A stretch of DNA of 64,000 nucleotides from positions 310,001 to 374,000 of the forward strand of contig NZ_CP101988.1 of NCBI RefSeq assembly GCF_024508335.1, written 5' to 3'. A program made the translations under genes and the position numbers. Each line of letters begins with the position of its first letter. The stretch's first letter is position 1. Below the pieces are notes generated by a model that had not been told where the DNA came from, ran no database searches, and saw only the letters and a list, made by a program, of their open reading frames with translations. Positions 58,481 through 64,000 of this stretch are shown one piece after another. The stretch is from Cellulomonas chengniuliangii (lineage in GTDB: Bacteria; Actinomycetota; Actinomycetes; Actinomycetales; Cellulomonadaceae).

Positions 58481-59521
58481 ATGGGCACCGACTCGGGTGC
58501 GTGGGAACGACCCGGACGCTCGGTCGGCGTGCGGGATGTCGCCGCGATGGCCGGCGTCTCGCTCGGCACCGTCTCGAACGTGATGAACCACCCCGAGCGT
58601 GTCGGGCCGGAGACGCGCGACCGGGTCACGGTGGCGATGCGCTCGCTGGGGTTCGTGCCCTCGCGCGCGGCAGGGCAGCTGCGCAGCCGACGGTCGGAGC
58701 TCATCGGCGTAGTCGTGCCCGACGTGGGCAATCCGTTCTGGGCGACCATGCTGCGCGGCGTGGAGACGGTGGCGGACGGGGCCGGGCTGACCATGGTGGT
58801 GGGGTCCACGCACCAGGACCCCGAGCGTCAGCGGCACGTGCTGCACGTCCTTGAGAGCCAGGGCGTCGACGGCCTGGTGATCGCGCCGATCGTGGACCGG
58901 GCGGCGGACTGGGGCTCGTTCGAGGATCGCCGCTTCGGCGTGGTGACGCTCGAGCGGCAGGCGGCCGGCTCCGCGGGGGCATGGGTGAGCCTGGACAACG
59001 TCGAGGGGGCACGGCTGGCCATGGGCCATCTGCTCGACCTGGGGCACCGGCGCATCGCGCTGGTGAACGGCCCGTCCTCGGTCTCCTGGTGCGCCGAGCG
59101 CCGTGCGGGCGTGGTGACCGCGATGGCCGAGCGAGGCCTCGGCGAGGCCGACGTGCTCGTCGACGTGGTGGTCGACGACCTGACAGTCTCGGAGGGTGCG
59201 GCGGCGATCGCGCCGCTGCTGGACGACCGGAGCGTCAGCGCGGTGATGTGCGTCAACGACATGCTGGCGCTCGGCGCGCTGCTGGCGATGCAGGAGCGCG
59301 GGCTTCGCGTGCCGCAGGACGTGGCCTTGGTGGGGTACGACGACGCCGACTTCGCGCCTGCCCTGAACCCGCCTCTGACCACCGTGCGGCAGCCCGCGTA
59401 TGACATGGGGGTCGCTGCCGCAGGGCTGCTGCTGCGCGCCGACCAGCGGGCCCCCGGTGAGCATGTGGAGTTCGAGCCCCAGCTGGTGATCCGAGGATCG
59501 AGCGGTCCCGCACCCGGATGA
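58481..59521 (+). CDS. LacI-family transcriptional regulator
   Basis: The 346-residue protein has a LacI HTH at about 15-40 (VGVRDVAAMAGVSLGTVSNV and MNHPERV), followed by the Leu/Arg-rich hinge and a periplasmic-binding-protein-like sugar domain (LIGVVVPDVGNPFWATMLRG, GYDDADFAPALNPPLTTV). It faces two exact tandem operators in the intergenic region just downstream, which lie before the isomerase gene. It is thus likely the local repressor of the sugar operon. The ATG follows GGGGGCGCG, a weak site. Confidence 0.93.
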   Translation: MGTDSGAWERPGRSVGVRDVAAMAGVSLGTVSNVMNHPERVGPETRDRVTVAMRSLGFVPSRAAGQLRSRRSELIGVVVPDVGNPFWATMLRGVETVADGAGLTMVVGSTHQDPERQRHVLHVLESQGVDGLVIAPIVDRAADWGSFEDRRFGVVTLERQAAGSAGAWVSLDNVEGARLAMGHLLDLGHRRIALVNGPSSVSWCAERRAGVVTAMAERGLGEADVLVDVVVDDLTVSEGAAAIAPLLDDRSVSAVMCVNDMLALGALLAMQERGLRVPQDVALVGYDDADFAPALNPPLTTVRQPAYDMGVAAAGLLLRADQRAPGEHVEFEPQLVIRGSSGPAPG

Positions 59522-59607
59522 TTCGTCCAGCCCGACCCGGTTCGCGCGGCGCCGTCACCGAACTGTGACCTGCCTCAGTTGACTTCGGACGGCGTGCGAG
59601 TCAGTCT

Positions 59608-59634
59608 TGAACCGGTTCAGCGTGAACCGGTTCA
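59608..59634 (+). promoter_or_regulatory. Two tandem LacI operators (TGAACCGGTTCA)
   Basis: TGAACCGGTTCA occurs at 59608-59619 and again at 59623-59634, each an exact palindrome with the central CpG typical of LacI-family sites. The centres are 15 bases apart. A TTGACT hexamer (59579-59584) about 24 bases upstream of the first site could be a -35 element, so the operators would sit over or just after the -10. The isomerase GTG is 80 bases downstream. This fits repression by the adjacent LacI. Confidence 0.8.
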
Positions 59635-59713
59635 ACGCCAGTCGCGCCGCGCCGCACCTGTGCCGATGACGCCACTCGCGTCGAGGCACCCGCACGATCC
59701 AACGGAGGATTCT

Positions 59714-60463
59714 GTGACCCGGGACCACGTGAGCCGTCGCGAGTACGACGAGTGGCTCAACGAGGCGGCGAGCCTCGCCCGCGCGCTGCGCTACCCCATT
59801 ACCCCGGAGATGGTGAACGACAGCGCTGGCATCATCTTCGGCGACGACCAGTATGAGGCCTTCACGAACGGCCTGTGGTCCCGCGAGCCCTACGAGCTCA
59901 TGGTGATCTTCGAGTCGCTCAACGAGGCGGCCGTGGACGGCCTGCCCGCGGCGGGCGCCGCGCACGCCGAGTACAGCGGCCTGTGCGACAAGCTGATGAT
60001 CGTGCACCCGGGCAAGTTCTGCCCTCCGCACTTCCACCAGCGCAAGACGGAGAGCTACGAGGTCGTCCTCGGCGAGATGGAGGTCTTCTACTCGCCCACC
60101 CCCGTCGCCGTCGGCGACGAGGAGGTCCTCTCGTTCAGCCCGATGCCCGCTGGCGAGCCGTGGCCCGAGGGCGTCGCCCTCGCCGCCGGGCGCGAGGACT
60201 CCTACGCCGAGCTCACCAGCTATGCGCGCCTGCGCGCTGGCGATCCCAAGTTCGTCATGCACCGTAAGCACCTGCACGCCTTCCGGTGCCCGGCCGACTC
60301 TCCGGTTCCCCTCGTGGTGCGAGAGGTCTCGACCTACAGCCACGAGCCCACCGAGCACGCCCACGACAAGCCGGCGCCGCTGCCGTCCTGGTCGGGCCTG
60401 CACGACAACGCGTTCGTGTCCCCGGCCGCCAACAGCGGTCGCCTCACGACCGTCATCCGCTGA
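59714..60463 (+). CDS. D-lyxose/D-mannose isomerase family protein
   Basis: The 249-residue cupin-fold protein contains PPHFHQRKTESYEVVLGEMEVFY near 111-133, giving the metal-binding His-x-His and Glu of D-lyxose ketol-isomerases. A later RKHLHAFRCP near 183-192 supplies the fourth His. This family interconverts D-lyxose and D-xylulose, or D-mannose and D-fructose. GTG 59714 is chosen because GGAGG lies eight bases upstream; the frame open to 59579 would span the operators. It begins the sugar operon followed by the ABC importer genes. Confidence 0.85.
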   Translation: MTRDHVSRREYDEWLNEAASLARALRYPITPEMVNDSAGIIFGDDQYEAFTNGLWSREPYELMVIFESLNEAAVDGLPAAGAAHAEYSGLCDKLMIVHPGKFCPPHFHQRKTESYEVVLGEMEVFYSPTPVAVGDEEVLSFSPMPAGEPWPEGVALAAGREDSYAELTSYARLRAGDPKFVMHRKHLHAFRCPADSPVPLVVREVSTYSHEPTEHAHDKPAPLPSWSGLHDNAFVSPAANSGRLTTVIR

Positions 60464-60517
60464 CCGGCCCGGTCCGCGCCCCACCGAATTTGCCCCACCC
60501 GTCAAAGGAGACACCCC

Positions 60518-61546
60518 GTGCGTAACCTGACTCGTGCCGTCGCGCTCGCCGCGACCGCCGGCCTCATGCTCACCGCCTGCGCCAGCGGCGCGGACGACAG
60601 CAGCAGCACCAATTCGCCGGCGCCCGCCGCCGACGTGAAGTTCGAGGCCAAGGACCCGCTGACCATCGGCTACTCGGTCTACGACCTGCAGAACCCCTAC
60701 TGGCAGTCGTACACGGCCGGAGTCAAGGCCGGCGCCGAGGCCGCAGGGGTCGGTGTGGTCGTCGTCGACCAGAAGTCCGACCAGGGCCAGCAGGTCTCCG
60801 GCAGCCTCGACCTCATCAACCAGGGCATCTCCGGCCTCATCGTCACGCCCGTGCAGCCCTCCGCGCTGCCGTCGACCATCGACGCGGCGCACGACGCCAA
60901 GATCCCCGTGGTCATCGCCGACATCGGCGTGGCCGGCGACTACGACGCCTACATCCAGTCGAACAACGCGAACGGCGGCGCCCTCGCCGCGGAGTACGTC
61001 ATCGAGCAGCTCGGTGAGGCGCCCGGCCCGCACAAGGTCGGCGTCATCGAGCTGCACGCCGGCTCGGTCGTCGGCGAGGAGCGGGTCAGCGAGTTCGTCT
61101 CGATCCTCGGCGACCACGAGAACTTCGAGATCGTCTCGAGCCTCGACGGCAACGACACCGTCGACGGCGGTTTCGCGGCGGCCCAGGACATGCTGTCCGC
61201 CAACCCTGACCTCGAGGTCATCTACGCGGCCAACGACGACTCGGCCATCGGGGCCCAGCGCGCCATGGAGACCGCCGGCAAGTCCGTCGCGGACGGCTTC
61301 ATCCTCATCGGCTTTGACGGCGCGGACGGCGCCCTCGACCTGATCGAGCAGGGCCTGATGAGCGCGACGGTCGCGCAGGACCCGTACGGCCAGGGCATCA
61401 AGGCCGTCGAGACCATCCTCGCCCTGCTCGAGGGCGACGACGCCGGTTACGACGACGCCGCCACACGCACGGTGTTCTTCCCGGTGGAGATCGTCACCTC
61501 CGCCAACCTCGCGGAGTTCCGCACCGCGCTCGCCGCGAAGAAGTGA
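60518..61546 (+). CDS. Sugar ABC transporter substrate-binding lipoprotein (ribose type)
   Basis: The 342-residue protein has a signal with lipobox LTAC (Cys21) and a type-I periplasmic-binding fold. It contains LTIGYSVYDLQNPYWQSYTA near 47-66, GLIVTPVQPSALPSTI near 107-122, and IYAANDDSAIGAQRAME. It binds a pentose- or hexose-like sugar outside the membrane. AAAGGAG precedes the GTG. It follows the isomerase by 54 bases. Confidence 0.92.
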   Translation: MRNLTRAVALAATAGLMLTACASGADDSSSTNSPAPAADVKFEAKDPLTIGYSVYDLQNPYWQSYTAGVKAGAEAAGVGVVVVDQKSDQGQQVSGSLDLINQGISGLIVTPVQPSALPSTIDAAHDAKIPVVIADIGVAGDYDAYIQSNNANGGALAAEYVIEQLGEAPGPHKVGVIELHAGSVVGEERVSEFVSILGDHENFEIVSSLDGNDTVDGGFAAAQDMLSANPDLEVIYAANDDSAIGAQRAMETAGKSVADGFILIGFDGADGALDLIEQGLMSATVAQDPYGQGIKAVETILALLEGDDAGYDDAATRTVFFPVEIVTSANLAEFRTALAAKK

Positions 61547-61551
61547 CCCAC

Positions 61552-61589
61552 CGCCGGGGCGAGGACGGCACGCCGTCCTCGCCCCGGCG
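61552..61589 (+). terminator. 18-bp stem hairpin between binding-protein and ATPase genes
   Basis: CGCCGGGGCGAGGACGGC (61552-61569) pairs exactly with GCCGTCCTCGCCCCGGCG (61572-61589), with a tiny loop. It lies between two genes of one operon, so it is probably a partial terminator or 3' stabiliser that raises the binding protein over the membrane parts. Confidence 0.6.
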
Positions 61590-61611
61590 ATCTCTCGGAG
61601 GAAGGACCCCG

Positions 61612-63132
61612 ATGTCTGCGGTGCTGCAGGTCGTCGACGTAGTACAGGAGTACCCGGGCGTCCGGGCGCTCAAGGGCGTGTCGCTCGAGCTGGCGGCCGG
61701 GCAGGTGCTTGGGCTCGTCGGTGAGAACGGCGCCGGCAAGAGCACGCTCATCCGGATCCTCGGCGGGATCGAGCAACCGGTCCGCGGCGAGGTGAAGGTC
61801 AAGGGCGAGCCCCGGTCCTTCCGCAGCTCGGCGGACTCCCAGGCCGCGGGGATCAGCGTGGTCAGCCAGGAGTTCCGGCTGGTGGCCCAGCTCTCCGTCG
61901 CCGACAACGTCTTCCTCGGCCACGAGATGACCAGCGGTGGCGTGGTCAGCCGGTCGCGCACCCGCGCCCGCGCGGCTGAGCTGCTCGAGCAGCTCGGGCT
62001 GGACCTCGACCCCGACCGTCCGGTGTCGTCACTGACCGTGGGCGACCGCCAGATGGTCGAGATCGCCCGGGCGCTGTCACGCGAGTTCGACGTGCTGATC
62101 ATGGACGAGCCCACCGCGGCGCTCAACGGCGCCGAGATCACCCGGCTGCACGGGATCGTGAGCCGGCTCGCCGCGCAGGGCAAGGCGATCGTCTACGTCT
62201 CGCACCACCTCGATGAGATCTTCACGATCTGTCATGACGTCGCTGTGCTGCGCGACGGCGAGCTGGTCGCCCAGGCGCCCACCGGCGAGCTCGACGAGCC
62301 CCGCCTCGTCGAGCACATGCTGGGCCGCAAGCCGCAGGCGTACGAGCGGGCGAGCGGCTCCGAGGCGGCGGGGGCCGAGGTGCGGCTGCAGGTCACCGAC
62401 CTCAAGGTCCCCGGCGTGGCGTCGCCCTTCACCCTGTCCGTCCGCGGCGGGGAGATCGTCGGGCTCGCGGGCCTGGTGGGCTCCGGCCGCACCGAGCTGA
62501 CCCGGGCCCTGTTCGGCGACCTCGCCGCGCTTGGTGGCCAGGTGCACGTCGACGGCCGTCCCGTGAGGCTGCGCAACAGCCGCGAGGCCGTCCGCAACGG
62601 CGTGTTCATGCTCAGCGAGGACCGCAAGGGCGAGGGCATCCTGCCTCACCTGGACGTCACCGAGAACGCGATGGTCTCGCGTGACCGCTCGGGGCTGCCG
62701 CTGCTGCAGCGCCTGCTGCCGATGGCCCGCGACGAGCGCGCCAACTTCAGCAAGCTCCGCGAGGACATGCGCATCCGCGTGCCGCACGGACGCCAGCTGA
62801 TCGGCAACCTCTCGGGCGGCAACCAGCAGAAGGTCCTGCTCGGCCGTGCTCTGCTGTCCGGCTGCTCGGTGCTGCTGCTCAACGAGCCCACCCGAGGCGT
62901 CGACGTCGGCGCGAAGGTCGACATCTACCAGCTCATCAAGCAGCTCGCCGACGCGGGGGTCGCCGTTGTCGTGTCGAGCTCCGACGCGCCCGAGCTCGCC
63001 GCGATCGCCGACCGGTGCAGCGTGTACTTCGCCGGGCGACAGGTCGCCGAGCTGCACGGCCGCGACGTGACCGAGGACAACATCGTCAGTGCGTCCGTCG
63101 GCCAGACCGCGCAGGAGGCCCCCCATGTCTGA
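61612..63132 (+). CDS. Sugar ABC transporter ATP-binding protein (RbsA type)
   Basis: The 506-residue protein has two ATPase domains. The first has Walker A GENGAGKST near 38-46, signature LTVGDRQMVEIARAL and Walker B LIMDEPTAAL. The second has the degenerate Walker A GLVGSGRTEL and the signature LSGGNQQKVLLGRAL. This is the RbsA/MglA class. ATG 61612 has GGAGGAAGG upstream. Its end overlaps the start of the permease gene by eight bases. Confidence 0.95.
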   Translation: MSAVLQVVDVVQEYPGVRALKGVSLELAAGQVLGLVGENGAGKSTLIRILGGIEQPVRGEVKVKGEPRSFRSSADSQAAGISVVSQEFRLVAQLSVADNVFLGHEMTSGGVVSRSRTRARAAELLEQLGLDLDPDRPVSSLTVGDRQMVEIARALSREFDVLIMDEPTAALNGAEITRLHGIVSRLAAQGKAIVYVSHHLDEIFTICHDVAVLRDGELVAQAPTGELDEPRLVEHMLGRKPQAYERASGSEAAGAEVRLQVTDLKVPGVASPFTLSVRGGEIVGLAGLVGSGRTELTRALFGDLAALGGQVHVDGRPVRLRNSREAVRNGVFMLSEDRKGEGILPHLDVTENAMVSRDRSGLPLLQRLLPMARDERANFSKLREDMRIRVPHGRQLIGNLSGGNQQKVLLGRALLSGCSVLLLNEPTRGVDVGAKVDIYQLIKQLADAGVAVVVSSSDAPELAAIADRCSVYFAGRQVAELHGRDVTEDNIVSASVGQTAQEAPHV

Positions 63133-64000
63133 GACCACCGTCAACCCGGTCGACCCGACCACCACCGCAGCGCTCGTCGCCGACGAGCGCGCCCGGTCCG
63201 CCGAGCGGGCCCGCCGCGCGGACTCCCGCCGGCGCCTGATGCAGAACGCCGGCGTCGTCATCCCCTTCTTGCTCGTGCTGGTCGCGGGGCTCGCTGTGGT
63301 GCCGAACTTCGCCTCCTCCTCGAATGTCACCAACATGCTGGTGAACGCCGCGATCCTCGCGATCGTCGGGTACGGCATGACCCTCGTGATCGCGGTGCGC
63401 GGCATCGACCTGTCCGTCGGCTCGGCGCAGGCGCTGGCCGCCTGCATCGCCGCGGCCGCGGTCAACTCCGCGGGCCCGCTGGTCGGGGCGATCGTCGGCG
63501 TGGCGGTGGGCGCGGGGCTTGGACTCGTCAACGGCCTCCTGGTCACCCAGCTCCGGGTGCCCGGCTTCGTCGCGACGCTCAGCACCATGAGCGTGTTCCG
63601 GGGCCTCGTGCTGCTGTTCACCGGCGGCGCCCCGATCATGATCGCCTCGGGCGGCTTCAAGTCAGTCGCGACCAGCTCCGTGCTGGGGATTCCGATGCCG
63701 TTCCTGGTGGCGGCCCTGCTCGGCGTCGGCATGTGGTTCGTGCTGGACCGCATGCGCTTTGGCAAGCACGTCGTGGCCGTGGGCGGCAGCCCCGAGGCGG
63801 CGGTCGACACCGGCATCAGCGTGAACCGCGTGCTCCTGACGGCCTACCTGGTCGCCGGCGCCTCCGCGGGCATCGGCGGGGTGCTGCTGGCCAGCCAACT
63901 GGGCGTGGTCAACGGCTCGATCGCCTCCGGGCTGGAGCTCCAGGCCATCGCGATCGTCGTGCTCGGCGGCACCAGCATGGCCGGCGGCCGGCCGCGCATC
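63125..64000 (+). CDS. Sugar ABC transporter permease (RbsC type), partial
   Basis: The gene runs off the right edge; 292 codons are present. The N-terminal 40 residues are polar, and then hydrophobic helices begin (about 40-60 onward). The conserved VRGIDLSVGSAQALAACIAA near 92-111 and the cytoplasmic GGSPEAAVDTGISVNRVLL near 220-238 are typical of RbsC/AraH/XylH permeases. The start ATG overlaps the ATPase stop by eight bases. It completes the importer with the two genes before it. Confidence 0.93.
   Translation, partial: MSETTVNPVDPTTTAALVADERARSAERARRADSRRRLMQNAGVVIPFLLVLVAGLAVVPNFASSSNVTNMLVNAAILAIVGYGMTLVIAVRGIDLSVGSAQALAACIAAAAVNSAGPLVGAIVGVAVGAGLGLVNGLLVTQLRVPGFVATLSTMSVFRGLVLLFTGGAPIMIASGGFKSVATSSVLGIPMPFLVAALLGVGMWFVLDRMRFGKHVVAVGGSPEAAVDTGISVNRVLLTAYLVAGASAGIGGVLLASQLGVVNGSIASGLELQAIAIVVLGGTSMAGGRPRI

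Overview
The window is high-GC DNA with strong G/C bias at third codon positions, frequent GTG starts and many 4-base ATGA/GTGA gene overlaps. Together with a BldC regulator, mycothiol-dependent and deazaflavin-type enzymes, a C50 carotenoid operon and secreted hydrolases carrying CBM2 cellulose/chitin-binding modules on Pro-Thr linkers, this points to an actinobacterium of the order Micrococcales, most likely near Cellulomonas, Cellulosimicrobium or Promicromonospora. The genus is an inference; there is no rRNA here.

Layout. 0-6 kb: bldC, a decayed alkA glycosylase, a small envelope-protein operon, a stand-alone nrdI, a CBM48-type protein and an SDR/epimerase pair. 6.2-6.6 kb: tRNA-Phe, -Asp and -Glu on the minus strand. 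6.7-9 kb: metallopeptidase, LLM flavoprotein and galE. 9.1-14.4 kb: a complete, translationally coupled crtE-B-I-Ye-Yf-Eb operon that should convert isoprenoid diphosphates to lycopene and then to a cyclic C50 carotenoid. 14.4-20.9 kb: surE, an MscS channel, several small redox, unknown and membrane proteins, tRNA-Lys and DoxX. 21-27.4 kb: an orphan ABC-2 permease in atypical DNA, a glycolipid-binding-domain protein, an FtsX-type ABC pair, a pseudogene scrap and a NYN-domain protein. 27.5-32 kb: a vWA lipoprotein, a zinc-ribbon/HNH-like protein, a protein made of four tandem cold-shock domains, and a DUF4395/thioredoxin/zinc-ribbon operon behind two CsoR-family-like operators. 32-38.8 kb: a secreted CE1-like esterase with CBM2, an SDR with a divergent XRE regulator, an OmpA-domain lipoprotein and a pair of fluoride channels.

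39-45.7 kb: the urease operon ureA-[CbiX-like]-ureB-ureC-ureF-ureG-ureD-urea transporter. It has no ureE. Instead a chelatase-fold protein with a His-rich tail (13 His in 39 residues) sits between ureA and ureB, overlapping ureA by four bases. This is the best candidate in the window for a little-described system: a chelatase-type nickel donor for urease. 45.7-49.7 kb: a TIGR03083-family enzyme, a broken upstream gene, a DUF3995 protein and a secreted CBM2-GH18 chitinase. 49.7-58.3 kb: a DUF6297-type ABC exporter, an MFS and an MMPL/TetR efflux module with a visible operator, a DUF4389 protein and an ArsR-SRPBCC pair with a visible operator. 58.4-64 kb: a LacI regulator, two perfect tandem operators, a D-lyxose/D-mannose isomerase-family gene and a ribose-type sugar ABC importer whose permease runs off the window.

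Functional names are assigned from recognisable motifs and gene context by reading the sequence; no database search was run.
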